A DNA stretch of 23,082 nt from JBMNOI01 sp050942995 (GCA_050942995.1 JBMNOI010000061.1:1-23082); one strand, 5' to 3'; positions 14,299 through 23,057 are shown, numbered from the stretch's first letter. Made by a program: numbers and translations. Notes: generated by a model not told the origin, from the sequence alone.

Positions 14299-15555
14299 AT
14301 GGCGGACGTCCAAAGCTCTCCACCTCTCGGCCCGATCAATATCAGTACGGCCTCGCCTGATCAACTGGCCTCGGCGGTACCGGGGATCGGCCCTGTGCTG
14401 GCCGAGCGCATCGTCGCTCATCGCGAGGAACATGGTCCTTTTGCCACGGTGGGCGATCTCGTTGCCGTGCGCGGCATCAGCCCCAATCTTTTGGAAAAGA
14501 TCGGCCCCTACCTCTCGGTGCGTGATGTCCCGCTGCCGCCGGAGCCAGAGCCGGATCCGATGGCGTCAAATGAGGACGTGGTTTCGCCCTCTGTGGAGGA
14601 TGTGGAATCGATCGATATCGCCGATGATGCCGAACCGGACGACTGGCCTGCGCAACGTCAGGGCGATCGGGTCGATAGGACGGGCGATCTTCCGGAAGAG
14701 GCGCCCGGCGAACCTGTCGGTGAGGCATTTGCCCTTTCGATGGGCGATATGATGCCGGGTGACGACCGGGTGGATGTCGATACGGTGGCCCCGGAGGCCC
14801 CACCTGTGACCTCGACGCCCGTTTTCGATGCGGTGGCGCAGGCGCCGGAAGAGGTCGAGGTATCGACACGCCCACCGGTGGCGCCCACCGTTACCCCCGC
14901 GCCCGCTCCCTCGCGCTTGGGTTGGCGCGACCTGTTACTGGTGTTGCTGGGGGGCTTGCTGGGAGTCGTGTTCACTCTGGTGGCGGCCATCATCTGGTCC
15001 GGCACGGTGGATTTTGCCCCGCGCAGTCAGATGGATGCGCTGAGCCGCGATATGGGCGCTATGCAGGCCGACCAGGATCTGGCCCGGGAGCGGATCGACT
15101 CTCTCAGCCGCCGTGCCGACGAAATCGATCATCAATTGAGCGGACTGGCAGATGATGTGGTCGCCGCCCAGGCCGAGGTGTCTGAGATGCAGTCGACGGT
15201 GGGCGAGCTATCGGATGACCTGCAAGCCGTGCGCGGTGATCTATCTCGAATGGCTCTGCGGATGAACGCGGCGGAAGAGGACATTATCGCGCTGGACGCC
15301 GCCCTGGTCGATCTGCAGGAATCCTTCGCAGCAGTCGAGGAACGGGTGGCGAATTTTGACGCCTTCTTTATCGCTCTGCGCGATCTGCTCATCGAGATGC
15401 AGGGCATGCCGATGATGCCCGCCGAGGCGACCGAGCCGGTGCCTGCAGAGATTGCGCCCGATGATGTGACCATTGGTGACGATGGCGGAGTCGATCTTGA
15501 GGGCCGGGAGGCCGATCCCGATGTGACGCCCGTGCCGTCCGGACGCAGTAGCTAA
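14299..15555 (+). CDS. Membrane-anchored protein: N-terminal helix-hairpin-helix domain, transmembrane helix, coiled coil
   Basis: The 418-residue product has a ComEA-type double helix-hairpin-helix domain at residues 14-73 ('INISTASPDQLASAVPGIGP', then 'VRGISPNLLEKIGPYL'). An acidic, proline-rich linker follows (about 75-205), then one transmembrane helix (about 211-233), a long heptad-like region without glycine or proline breaks (about 243-355) and an acidic tail. There is no signal peptide, so the HhH domain should be cytoplasmic and the coiled coil outside. This is the reverse of ComEA, whose HhH is extracytoplasmic. HhH domains usually bind DNA without sequence specificity, so it may tether DNA or a DNA enzyme to the membrane; that is inference. 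ATG 14299 has AAAGGAG five bases upstream. Confidence 0.85.
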   Translation: MADVQSSPPLGPINISTASPDQLASAVPGIGPVLAERIVAHREEHGPFATVGDLVAVRGISPNLLEKIGPYLSVRDVPLPPEPEPDPMASNEDVVSPSVEDVESIDIADDAEPDDWPAQRQGDRVDRTGDLPEEAPGEPVGEAFALSMGDMMPGDDRVDVDTVAPEAPPVTSTPVFDAVAQAPEEVEVSTRPPVAPTVTPAPAPSRLGWRDLLLVLLGGLLGVVFTLVAAIIWSGTVDFAPRSQMDALSRDMGAMQADQDLARERIDSLSRRADEIDHQLSGLADDVVAAQAEVSEMQSTVGELSDDLQAVRGDLSRMALRMNAAEEDIIALDAALVDLQESFAAVEERVANFDAFFIALRDLLIEMQGMPMMPAEATEPVPAEIAPDDVTIGDDGGVDLEGREADPDVTPVPSGRSS

Positions 15556-15584
15556 TCGCACGGCGTGAGAAACCGGTCTGCGCC

Positions 15585-15620
15585 AGGGGTACGAGAGGTA
15601 GCGCTCATCCTCGTGCCCCT
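15585..15620. terminator. Hairpin between convergent genes (probable terminator)
   Basis: An 11-base-pair stem (15585-15595 with 15610-15620, one G-U pair) lies between the stop of the HhH gene and the stop of the SAM hydrolase. It is followed by GTTCTGTTCC, only a weak T-tract. Confidence 0.5.
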
Positions 15621-15639
15621 GTTCTGTTCCGACGCTGCC

Positions 15640-16452
15640 TCATGCGTCTACGGCATTCCGTCTTTCGAGCATACGCCGGATTATGCGCACCTCATCCCCT
15701 ATCGCCAGCCCCAGCGTTCTGGCGGCGTCACCCTCTCGTGTGGCGATTTCCAGATAGTCGTGGCTGCCGATGAGGGCCAGGGGATGTCCCGGTGCGGCCT
15801 CGCCGTAGGCACGGCGCAGGGGGCCCACACCGTGCCCGGCGACGTGCACGTACACCCGATGATCGGGCAGCAGCTCGGCGGGAATGTTCGAGATGGCATT
15901 CCCAAAATGATCGATGTGGATGATATGCCCGACGATTCCCCCGTCGGGTGCGACGTATGGCTCATCCCTATCCAGCGTGACCAGATCCCCTGCCGGGCTG
16001 CCGATATCGGTTAACGGGATGCCCCGCGCCAGATGAGCGGCTACCGGCGCAAAGAGATCGCGACCGTGGAATGTGTGACTGATTTTTCCATCGCGCCAGT
16101 ACTCGGGACGATCGGGCATCACCGCCTCCAGCACCTCTTCGCGGCGTAGGGCGTGGCTTAACAGGCCGTTATCCGGCGCCACAAAGATATGGTGCGCCGT
16201 GCGGACGACGATCGGTCGTCGGTCGGTGCCCACGCCGGGATCGACCACCGCCAGATGCACCGTCCCATGGGGAAAGAATCGGTAGGCCGTGGCCAACACC
16301 CACGCCCCCTCATGTACATTCTGCGGCGCAATGCCGTGGCTGATGTCGATCAGATCTGTTTCGGGCGCAATGGTCAGAATGACGCCTTTCATTGCGGCCA
16401 CATATCCGTCTCGCGTGCCAAAATCGGTGCAGAGGGTGATCATTCCGCTCAC
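15640..16452 (-). CDS. SAM hydroxide adenosyltransferase (DUF62 family, SAM hydrolase)
   Basis: The ~270-residue product has the ordered DUF62 / SAM-dependent chlorinase-fluorinase family motifs: 'ITLCTDFGTRDGYV' at the N-terminus, 'LIDISHGI', 'VVDPGVGTDRRP', 'APDNGLL', 'FHGRDLFAPVAAHLA' and 'HIDHFGNAISNI'. The Asp, Arg and His of the hydroxide-type triad can be placed in the 'VDPGVGTDRRP' and 'FHGRD' segments, so water rather than halide is the likely nucleophile. SAM is split to adenosine and methionine. The start is uncertain. GTG 16452 is preferred for GAGGA five bases upstream; ATG 16443 fits the family N-terminus but lacks a site. It faces the HhH gene and diverges from the membrane protein/gyrB pair. 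Confidence 0.93.
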   Translation of the reverse strand: MSGMITLCTDFGTRDGYVAAMKGVILTIAPETDLIDISHGIAPQNVHEGAWVLATAYRFFPHGTVHLAVVDPGVGTDRRPIVVRTAHHIFVAPDNGLLSHALRREEVLEAVMPDRPEYWRDGKISHTFHGRDLFAPVAAHLARGIPLTDIGSPAGDLVTLDRDEPYVAPDGGIVGHIIHIDHFGNAISNIPAELLPDHRVYVHVAGHGVGPLRRAYGEAAPGHPLALIGSHDYLEIATREGDAARTLGLAIGDEVRIIRRMLERRNAVDA

Positions 16453-16655
16453 CGGTGTCCTCACTTCCTCTCGGTTCGTCCGAGTGATCGTCAAGGTGAC
16501 GTTTGATAGATAGCACAGCGGGCCGGTCGGCGCAAGCGCCAAATGCCCTGACGGCAGTCGATCGGTAATGGGGCACCCCCTTAGTAGATGGTTGGTTTGC
16601 GGCTTACAGCCGGATCCACCCCGCCCCCGGCTTTCCATATCCCCTGTCTTTGTGG

Positions 16656-16661
16656 TACAAT
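16656..16661 (+). promoter_or_regulatory. Candidate -10 box for the membrane protein and gyrB
   Basis: TACAAT (five of six consensus bases) lies 9 bases before AGGAGGT. The -35 region is poor. Transcription would start just ahead of the ribosome binding site, giving a very short leader. No other clear promoter was seen in the 234-base divergent gap. Confidence 0.35.
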
Positions 16662-16686
16662 ATTCTGTCAGGAGGTAAGAACTGCA

Positions 16687-17634
16687 TTGAGCGTCATTGA
16701 TACCCTCTCAACAGCTTTTCATCGTGTCAGCCGGCGGCCCTGGCTCATCACCATTCCGGTGTTGTTGGACCTTTTTTTCTGGTTTGGTCCACGCCTTTCG
16801 ATAGCGCCGCTGGTCGATCAATATCTGGCATTCGTCAAGACCAGTATGTCGACGTTGCCCCCTGGTGCTGTCACGGGCGGCGATATGGCGGCCAGGGTCG
16901 ATACCATGTTCGAGGTATTGCCCGAGCTTGCCTCGCAAATTAACCTGTTTTCCCTCTTGTCGCTGAACTCGTCGGGGCGCCTTGGCGTGCCGGCCATTCT
17001 CGGAGGGCAGCCTATCGGATGGTGGCCCGCCTCCGTGATCGAGATGGGGGGCTTTGGCGCCGTGGCCCTTTTGCCTTTTTTGGCCGGTATGGGATTATTG
17101 CTCACCTGTCTCTTTATGGGCATGCTGGCTCAGGATGTCCGGGATGGAGGCCTGGATATCGCGCGCCTTTTCCGTCGCGTGCCGGCGCATTGGATCTCGA
17201 TCGTATTGGTGATCGTGCCGTTGGGTATGGCGTTTACCTTTGCCCTGTCTATCGGCCTGGCTCTGGGGCCCCTGTCTGTTGTGGTTCTGGCCGTCACTAT
17301 CTGGGTGCTCATCTATATGACCTTTTTCCCTCAGGCGGTCATTCTGGGTGAGGCCGGCCCATTAGGGGGCCTGGTGACCAGCTTTGCCATCGTCCGGTTT
17401 ACGTTCTGGCCTACCGTCGGGCTGGTGGTGCTTAATAACGTAATCGGTCTGGGCCTGAGCTATATCTGGAAGCGGCTCTTGATCGAGTCGCCTGTCGGTA
17501 CGCTGGTGGCAGTACTGGCGAACGCCTATGTGGGCACTGCGCTGACCCTGGCCCTGTTCATATTTTACCGCGATCGTCTTGTTAAGTGGCACGAGGCATT
17601 GAGCGCACAAAGGAGCGTCGAAGAGAATGGTTGA
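16687..17634 (+). CDS. Hypothetical multi-pass membrane protein overlapping gyrB
   Basis: The 315-residue product has about six hydrophobic segments (roughly residues 18-38, 122-147, 168-190, 194-222, 240-262 and 271-294). A more polar region between the first two (about 40-120) is likely on one side of the membrane. I recognise no family motif and assign no function. The start is TTG 16687, supported by a full AGGAGGT ten bases upstream; the frame stays open further back but without a site. The last eight bases overlap the start of gyrB, so translation of the two is probably coupled. That pairing of a membrane protein with gyrB is unusual compared with the common recF-gyrB-gyrA order, which is not seen here. 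Confidence 0.8.
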   Translation: MSVIDTLSTAFHRVSRRPWLITIPVLLDLFFWFGPRLSIAPLVDQYLAFVKTSMSTLPPGAVTGGDMAARVDTMFEVLPELASQINLFSLLSLNSSGRLGVPAILGGQPIGWWPASVIEMGGFGAVALLPFLAGMGLLLTCLFMGMLAQDVRDGGLDIARLFRRVPAHWISIVLVIVPLGMAFTFALSIGLALGPLSVVVLAVTIWVLIYMTFFPQAVILGEAGPLGGLVTSFAIVRFTFWPTVGLVVLNNVIGLGLSYIWKRLLIESPVGTLVAVLANAYVGTALTLALFIFYRDRLVKWHEALSAQRSVEENG

Positions 17635-19528
17635 TACTACACCGCAATATACCGCGGCAGATATCCAGGTGCTCGAGGGGTTAGCGGCCGTGCGCCGTCG
17701 CCCCGGCATGTACATCGGTTCCACCGATGTGCGCGGCCTGCATCATCTGGTGTACGAGGTGGTCGACAATTCCATCGATGAAGCGCTGGCCGGTGTCTGT
17801 GATCGGATCAATATCACCATCCATACCGGCGGATCCGTTACCGTCGAGGATAACGGTCGCGGTATTCCCGTTGGGGAAGAACGGACGACGGGGCGCAATA
17901 CACTGGAGATCGTCCACACCGTGTTGCATGCCGGCGGCAAGTTCGGCGGTGGCGGCTACAAAGTGGCCAGCGGCCTGCATGGCGTGGGTGTGTCGGCGGT
18001 GAATGCCCTCTCCGCCTGGCTCGAGGTCAAGGTCAAGTATAACGGGCGACTCTACTCTCAGCGTTATGAGCGGGGGGTTCCGGTTACCGAGGTCATCGAT
18101 GAAGGCCCTGTAGATGGGCACGGCACAAAGACGACCTTTATGCCCGATACCGAGATCATGCGCACGCTGGATTATCGTGCCAAGACGCTGAGCCAGCGCT
18201 TTCGCGAGATGGCCTTTCTTACCCGTGGGTTGACCATCCACTTTGAGGATGAACGGGATGATAGTGAGGTCACCTTTTACTTCGAGGGCGGCATCAAATC
18301 GTTTGTTCATTATCTGAACCGGCATCGCAATTCATTGCATGCGCCGTTCTATGTCGAGCGCGATGTCGAGGGAACCCATATCGAGGTGGCGCTGCAATAT
18401 ACCGACGGCATCGCCGAATCGGTGTTTGCTTTCGCCAACAATATCAACACGGTGGACGGGGGCACCCATCTCACCGGCTTTCGGACGGCGCTGACCCGCT
18501 CTCTGAACGACTATGCACGCTCGCACAATCTGCTGAAGGAAAAGGATTCCAACTTTACCGGTGAGGATGTGCGAGAGGGGCTCACCGCCATCGTCAGCGT
18601 CAAGCTGTCCGATCCTCAATTCGAGAGTCAGACCAAGGCCAAGCTGGGCAACGCCGAAGTTACCGGACAGGTGGCCGCCGTGATGGGCGAGGCCTTTTCT
18701 GCCTGGCTGGAGGAAAATTCGCGCGACGCCAACACCATCATCCGCAAGTCGGTGACGGCCGCACGAGCACGGGCGGCCGCCCGCCAGGCTCGCGAGCTGG
18801 TCATGCGCAAAAGCGCCCTGGAATCCTCAGCCCTTCCCGGCAAACTGGCCGACTGCGCCGAGCGCTCTAACGGGCGCACCGAACTGTTCATCGTCGAGGG
18901 GGATTCGGCCGGTGGCTCGGCCAAGCAGGGCCGCGACCGGCGTTTTCAGGCCGTGCTGCCTCTCCGCGGCAAGATCCGCAATGTGGAGAAGGTGCGTATG
19001 GACCATGCCCTCTCGAACAACGAGATCAAGGCGCTGGTGCAGGCACTGGGGACGGGCATCGGTGACGGGCTCAGCGTGGAGAACCTGCGTTACGGCCGGA
19101 TCGTCATCATGACCGATGCGGACGTGGATGGCGCGCATATCACCACGTTGCTACTCACCTTCTTTTATCGTTACATGGAGCCGCTCATCACCGCCGGACG
19201 GCTCTTTCTGGCGCAACCGCCGCTCTACAAGATCTCGACCTCTCGTGAGTCGCACTATGTCTATTCAGATGAGGAGAGGGACGAGCTGCTCAAAAAGTTG
19301 AATACGCGTAACGTGCAAATTCAGCGTTACAAGGGGTTGGGCGAGATGAACCCGCAACAGCTCTGGGAGACCACTATGGATCCCGCCAGGCGGACGCTGA
19401 TTCAGGTGACGCTGGAGGATGCCGCCTCGGCCGACCAGACCTTTGACATGCTCATGGGATCGGACGTGCCCCCGCGACGCAAGTTCATCCAGACTCATGC
19501 CAAAGAGGTGGAGAATCTGGACGTGTAG
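17627..19528 (+). CDS. gyrB: DNA gyrase subunit B (ParE is the alternative)
   Basis: The 633-residue product is a complete GyrB-length type IIA topoisomerase ATPase subunit. The GHKL ATPase has E44-V-V-D-N48, D75-N-G-R-G-I-P, 'GGKFGGGGYKVASGLHGVG' and 'QTKAKLGN'. The TOPRIM domain has E424-G-D-S-A-G-G and D497-A-D499-V-D501, which hold magnesium. The C-terminus has 'RYKGLGEMN' and ends 'ENLDV', as GyrB usually ends. No proteobacterial-type insertion is present, judging by the length of 633. With GyrA it introduces negative supercoils. ATG 17627 follows AAAGGAG, and the gene overlaps the preceding membrane protein by eight bases. ParE is the alternative, but the C-terminus favours GyrB. gyrA is not in the window. 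Confidence 0.96.
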   Translation: MVDTTPQYTAADIQVLEGLAAVRRRPGMYIGSTDVRGLHHLVYEVVDNSIDEALAGVCDRINITIHTGGSVTVEDNGRGIPVGEERTTGRNTLEIVHTVLHAGGKFGGGGYKVASGLHGVGVSAVNALSAWLEVKVKYNGRLYSQRYERGVPVTEVIDEGPVDGHGTKTTFMPDTEIMRTLDYRAKTLSQRFREMAFLTRGLTIHFEDERDDSEVTFYFEGGIKSFVHYLNRHRNSLHAPFYVERDVEGTHIEVALQYTDGIAESVFAFANNINTVDGGTHLTGFRTALTRSLNDYARSHNLLKEKDSNFTGEDVREGLTAIVSVKLSDPQFESQTKAKLGNAEVTGQVAAVMGEAFSAWLEENSRDANTIIRKSVTAARARAAARQARELVMRKSALESSALPGKLADCAERSNGRTELFIVEGDSAGGSAKQGRDRRFQAVLPLRGKIRNVEKVRMDHALSNNEIKALVQALGTGIGDGLSVENLRYGRIVIMTDADVDGAHITTLLLTFFYRYMEPLITAGRLFLAQPPLYKISTSRESHYVYSDEERDELLKKLNTRNVQIQRYKGLGEMNPQQLWETTMDPARRTLIQVTLEDAASADQTFDMLMGSDVPPRRKFIQTHAKEVENLDV

Positions 19529-19546
19529 CGGTGGAACGCTCGTCGC

Positions 19547-19577
19547 AAAAGCGGGGACTCGTCGAGTCCCCGCTTTT
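19547..19577. terminator. Bidirectional intrinsic terminator after gyrB
   Basis: A perfect 14-base-pair stem (19547-19560 with 19564-19577) has a 3-base loop and runs into CTTTTGTT on the plus strand. The A-tract at its left end gives a T-tract on the minus strand, so it can also end the aldo/keto reductase operon that stops at 19622. Confidence 0.9.
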
Positions 19578-19621
19578 GTTGCCCATTTGCCGGCCTGAAG
19601 CGCGGCATCCCCGATGCGTCT

Positions 19622-20518
19622 TTAAGGCAGCCGCTCGCCGGTCGAGGCGGTCCAGATGCGGAAATAGTGCTCCCGCGTCAGCGTCAGGTCGAATGCCCCT
19701 GTGGCGCTCTGCACGCGCTCGATCTTGCCCGTGCCCAGGATCGGCACGATACGCGATGGATGCCGGAGCAGCCAGGCCAGCGCCACCTGATCGACGGCTG
19801 CGCCGCCCAATTCGGCGCCCACGGCTTCCAGTTCGGCGCGAACACGGGTGACCCGCTCGTCCTTATCGCTCAGCAATCGGCCGCCACCCAGTGGCCCCCA
19901 TGCCATGGGCGATATGCGACGCTCCTGACACAGATCCAGCGTGCCATCGTGCCAGGTATCCAGATGCAGCACCGAGAACTGGATCTCGTTCGTTACCAGC
20001 GGGAAGGGCAGCCGGGAGGAGAGCAGATCGAACTGTGACCGGGTAAAGTTGGATACGCCAAAGTGGAGCACTTTGCCGGTATCGCGAAGGGCGACGAACG
20101 CCTCGGCCACCTCGTCGGCATCCATCAGCGGATCGGGACGATGGATCAACAGCAGGTCGACGCGATCGGTGTGTAGCCTGCGCAGCGACTCGTCGACCGA
20201 CCAGAGGATGTGTGCTCTGCTCGTATCATAGTGGTAGAGAGAGGTATCCCACTGGCCGATGGCGCACTTGGTCACGATCTCGAGGCGTTCGCGTAGACCG
20301 GGCGCTAGAGCCAGCGCCTTGCCCAGCAGCGTCTCGGACAGGCCGCCGCCATAAATGGCGGCATTATCCATGGTGGTGATGCCCAAATCGACACAGGCGA
20401 TCACATGCTCCAGCACCTGGCGGGCGTCCTTGTTCCAGCGCGCCGCGCTGCCAAACCCCTGCGCCAGCCGGGAGAACTCGGGGCCATCTGCCGACATGGT
20501 GATTCGTGGAACGCTCAT
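19622..20518 (-). CDS. Aldo/keto reductase, YdhF-like
   Basis: The 298-residue product resembles E. coli YdhF closely in several blocks: 'GPEFSRL' near the N-terminus, 'DLLLIHRPDPLMDADEVA', 'GKVLHFGVSNF' and 'LGGGRL'. The catalytic tetrad is D51, Y56, K84 and H126. It is a cytoplasmic NAD(P)H-dependent carbonyl reductase; the substrate of YdhF itself is not well defined. ATG 20518 is preferred over the adjacent ATG 20521 because GGAGGG is five bases from it. The start shares one base with the stop of the SAF-domain gene (TGATG), so the two are translationally coupled. It is the last gene of the AKR-SAF-AKR operon and ends before the shared terminator. Confidence 0.93.
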   Translation of the reverse strand: MSVPRITMSADGPEFSRLAQGFGSAARWNKDARQVLEHVIACVDLGITTMDNAAIYGGGLSETLLGKALALAPGLRERLEIVTKCAIGQWDTSLYHYDTSRAHILWSVDESLRRLHTDRVDLLLIHRPDPLMDADEVAEAFVALRDTGKVLHFGVSNFTRSQFDLLSSRLPFPLVTNEIQFSVLHLDTWHDGTLDLCQERRISPMAWGPLGGGRLLSDKDERVTRVRAELEAVGAELGGAAVDQVALAWLLRHPSRIVPILGTGKIERVQSATGAFDLTLTREHYFRIWTASTGERLP

Positions 20519-21933
20519 CATCTCCCTCCGGTTGTTCGGTAAAAGTGTGCATCCTGGCGGGCCCGCAGCGACCATAGCGGCATCTCTCCCGGCGACACCA
20601 CCATCTCTTGCGTGATGGTCGTGCCGGCAGGCACGTCGACGGCCAGACGATTGCCCTCCAGCATAAAAAAGGGCAACGGTCGACTGTCTTCCAGGGCATA
20701 GCCCGGCACCAGAGAGGCGCGCAAGTCGCGATTCCAGCCCAGAGTGCCGGGGCGGCTGCCCAGAATCTCCCCTGCCTTGAAATCGCGTGCTGCAGTGGCG
20801 ATGATGTCGACCCGGGGCAATATCTCGCCGCTGCCGGTGGGCACGCGGAGCAAGCCGGCGCATAGAATCGACATGGCCGTCTCGGCGCCACACAGATGGT
20901 AGGGTCGGTAGAGCAGCAGGGCCTCTTCGTTCCGGCTGGCGATCACTCCCTTGCGGATCATCATATCCCGCGAGGCCTCATCGGGATTGTGCACGATGAT
21001 GAACACGCCACCGCCCGGGTTGGGCTCGTCGGCGCGCCACAGCACCGTCGGGATATCCACCGCGCCCCGGGTCTCGAGAATGCCGCCGTACTCGCGCGGA
21101 CAGAGCACCTCGGGCAGCTCGGTATAGCGCAGCACCGGGCGATGTCCCGTCGGGCAATCGGGGAGTAACCCCGTGCCGTTGGCCGAAACAGCCATATGCG
21201 CCATAGGGTCGCCGCATTCCTCATCGCGGCGGAATGGGGCAAAAAGTTCCCGGCGCACCCCGGCGTGCTCGAGCGTGCCGCCCGGCGGTATCGGCTGCAT
21301 CGCCCAGCGTTCGCTCTCCGGGATCTGGACGGTGACCCCGCGGCTGGTCACCGTCCCCGCCGCCTCGTCGTACACGGCGCCGTGCAGGTTTCCGCCACAG
21401 AGTATCTCCAGCCCCAACGATCTGGCCCATGAGACCAGCCCCATGAGCAGGCCCGGCTCATCGCCGTCGTCGGTGGTGTATACCACTCCCCGGTGATCGG
21501 CCATCTGTTTGAGGATCGGTCCCACAACGGAATCGGCCTCTTTATCGATCATGACGACATGCTTTCCGGCCTCGATGGCTGCCTGAGCGTAACGCGCCCC
21601 GGCCTCGGGAGAGCGTGTGGCCGTGGCGATGACGTGCAACGGCAGATCGACCATCAGCAGCCCATCGGGCAATACAACGCGCTTGCCCGCCTCCAGCGCG
21701 CGGCAGGCGGCTGAGTGGCTGTCGGCAATCATGATCTCGTCGGCGGGGACGCCGCCTCTCAGAAAAGCGCGCCGCCCGGCCTCTATATCGAGATCGGCGA
21801 CTACCGGGATATCCAGGCGGGGGATCAGGCGCGACTGGGTGACGATGGGAGTACCAAATTCCCCGGCGCCGATGAGGCCGGCACGTACGGTGTCGGGTTC
21901 GCTCACCCGGCTAAAGAGATGCTGATAGATCAT
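20518..21933 (-). CDS. Homoserine-dehydrogenase-like protein with C-terminal SAF domain (COG4091-like)
   Basis: The 471-residue product has an N-terminal Rossmann fold with G22-A-G24-E-F-G27 and 'IEAGKHVVMIDKEADSVVGPIL' in the position of the homoserine-dehydrogenase-type dinucleotide domain. A middle domain follows, then a C-terminal SAF-like domain (about 385-460, starting near 'RDFKAGEILGSRPGTL' and ending 'VPAGTTITQEMVV'). Proteins of this layout are often annotated as predicted homoserine dehydrogenases, but they sit in sugar-acid or polyol gene clusters and do not make threonine. I infer an NAD(P)-dependent oxidoreductase or oxidoisomerase of a carbohydrate-derived substrate. ATG 21933 has AAGGAG ten bases upstream and overlaps the stop of the upstream aldo/keto reductase by four bases (ATGA). 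Confidence 0.85.
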   Translation of the reverse strand: MIYQHLFSRVSEPDTVRAGLIGAGEFGTPIVTQSRLIPRLDIPVVADLDIEAGRRAFLRGGVPADEIMIADSHSAACRALEAGKRVVLPDGLLMVDLPLHVIATATRSPEAGARYAQAAIEAGKHVVMIDKEADSVVGPILKQMADHRGVVYTTDDGDEPGLLMGLVSWARSLGLEILCGGNLHGAVYDEAAGTVTSRGVTVQIPESERWAMQPIPPGGTLEHAGVRRELFAPFRRDEECGDPMAHMAVSANGTGLLPDCPTGHRPVLRYTELPEVLCPREYGGILETRGAVDIPTVLWRADEPNPGGGVFIIVHNPDEASRDMMIRKGVIASRNEEALLLYRPYHLCGAETAMSILCAGLLRVPTGSGEILPRVDIIATAARDFKAGEILGSRPGTLGWNRDLRASLVPGYALEDSRPLPFFMLEGNRLAVDVPAGTTITQEMVVSPGEMPLWSLRARQDAHFYRTTGGR

Positions 21934-22922
21934 GCCGGCTCTGCTCCTTCCTGAGGGTTTTCCAGAATGGCCCGGATCTCAGCCTTTTCCTCGTCATCCA
22001 GATGCCAAGAGGCCGCGCGGGCGTTTTCGACGATCTGTTCCGGACGGCTGGCTCCGGTGATGACCGTGGGGATGACAGGCTCGGTCAACAGCCAGGCGAT
22101 GGCCAGGTCGGCCAGTGTGTGGCCTCGTTCGCGGGCGAATTCGGTTAGCCGTCGGATGATGGTGTAGTTATGCGGCGTGGCGTACTGAGCCAGATAGCGG
22201 CGCGTGCGCTCAAACACCGCCGCACGGCTATCCTCCGGCGGCGGGGCGTTTTCGGGGTAGCGCCCGGCCAGCAGACCGTTGGCGAGGGCGAAATAGGGGA
22301 GCAGGCCCACGCCCGTGGCCCGGCAGAACGGAATGAGCTCTTGCTCGGCCTGGCGTTCCAGCAGGTTATAGTGCGCCTGGGTGGTGACGAACCGGGCCCA
22401 TCCAAAGCGTTCGGCCAGATCGTTGCAACGACAGATCTGCCAGGCCTGATACTGCGAGGCGCCTATATAGCGCACCTTGCCCGAGCGAACCATATCCTCC
22501 AGCGCGCGCATGGTCTCTTCCATGGGAGTATTTGCATCGAACAGGTGGATCTGGTAGAGGTCGACGTGATCGGTACGCAGGCGGCGCAGGCTGGCCTCCA
22601 GCGCGTTCATCAGGTGATACCGCGATGCGCCCCAATCGTTCGGGCCGTCCCCCGTGGCCTGGCAGCCCTTGGTACCCAGCACGATGCGATGTCGAATTCC
22701 CTGGATAGCCGAGCCGAGATACTCTTCCGCCAGCGAACGGCGTTCCTCATACCATGTGCCATAAACATCGGCCGTATCGATATAGTTAATGCCGGCATCC
22801 AGCGCCGCCGCAACGATCTCCCGGGCGGCCTGCCGATCGACCCGGCCACCCCACTGGCCGCCGGTTCCCAGACTGACCGTCGAAACCCTGACTCCTGTAT
22901 TGCCCAGGTTGCGATACTCCAT
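21930..22922 (-). CDS. Aldo/keto reductase (Gre3/YajO-like group)
   Basis: The 330-residue product begins 'MEYRNLGNTGVRVSTVSLGT', the common start of the stress-protein/YajO-like aldo/keto reductases. It has the tetrad D49, Y54, K85 and H126 in 'YIDTADVYG', 'VLGTKG' and 'DLYQIH'. 'KVRYIGASQY' and a late NADP-binding segment 'VITGASRPEQIVENA' complete the barrel. It reduces a carbonyl, or oxidises an alcohol, with NADP(H). ATG 22922 has AGGAGG four bases upstream. It is the first gene of the operon and its stop overlaps the start of the SAF-domain gene. With the YdhF-like protein, it brackets a dehydrogenase, which points to a redox pathway for one substrate. Confidence 0.93.
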   Translation of the reverse strand: MEYRNLGNTGVRVSTVSLGTGGQWGGRVDRQAAREIVAAALDAGINYIDTADVYGTWYEERRSLAEEYLGSAIQGIRHRIVLGTKGCQATGDGPNDWGASRYHLMNALEASLRRLRTDHVDLYQIHLFDANTPMEETMRALEDMVRSGKVRYIGASQYQAWQICRCNDLAERFGWARFVTTQAHYNLLERQAEQELIPFCRATGVGLLPYFALANGLLAGRYPENAPPPEDSRAAVFERTRRYLAQYATPHNYTIIRRLTEFARERGHTLADLAIAWLLTEPVIPTVITGASRPEQIVENARAASWHLDDEEKAEIRAILENPQEGAEPA

Positions 22923-22980
22923 CGGGCCTCCTGTTGATTCGACATAACTGGTATTGCACGATAACCGCCCGACATATTCA

Positions 22981-23019
22981 GGCCGCGCCGGCGAGACACC
23001 ACATCTCGCCGGCGCGGCC
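22981..23019 (-). terminator. Very stable GC hairpin upstream of the AKR operon (possible terminator of the preceding gene)
   Basis: A perfect 16-base-pair GC-rich stem (22981-22996 with 23004-23019) has a 7-base loop. It lies between the first AKR gene and the end of a minus-strand gene at the window edge. No T-tract follows on either strand, so its action as a terminator is uncertain. An insulating or 3'-protecting role is possible. Confidence 0.4.
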
Positions 23020-23057
23020 ACCTGTCCACAGGACATGATCTCTAGAAATGCGAGATC

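Noticed and set aside
20519..20893. N-terminal extension of the YdhF-like reductase frame
   Set aside because: The extension overlaps the SAF-domain coding sequence on the same strand in another frame; the family N-terminus and ribosome binding site place the start at 20518.
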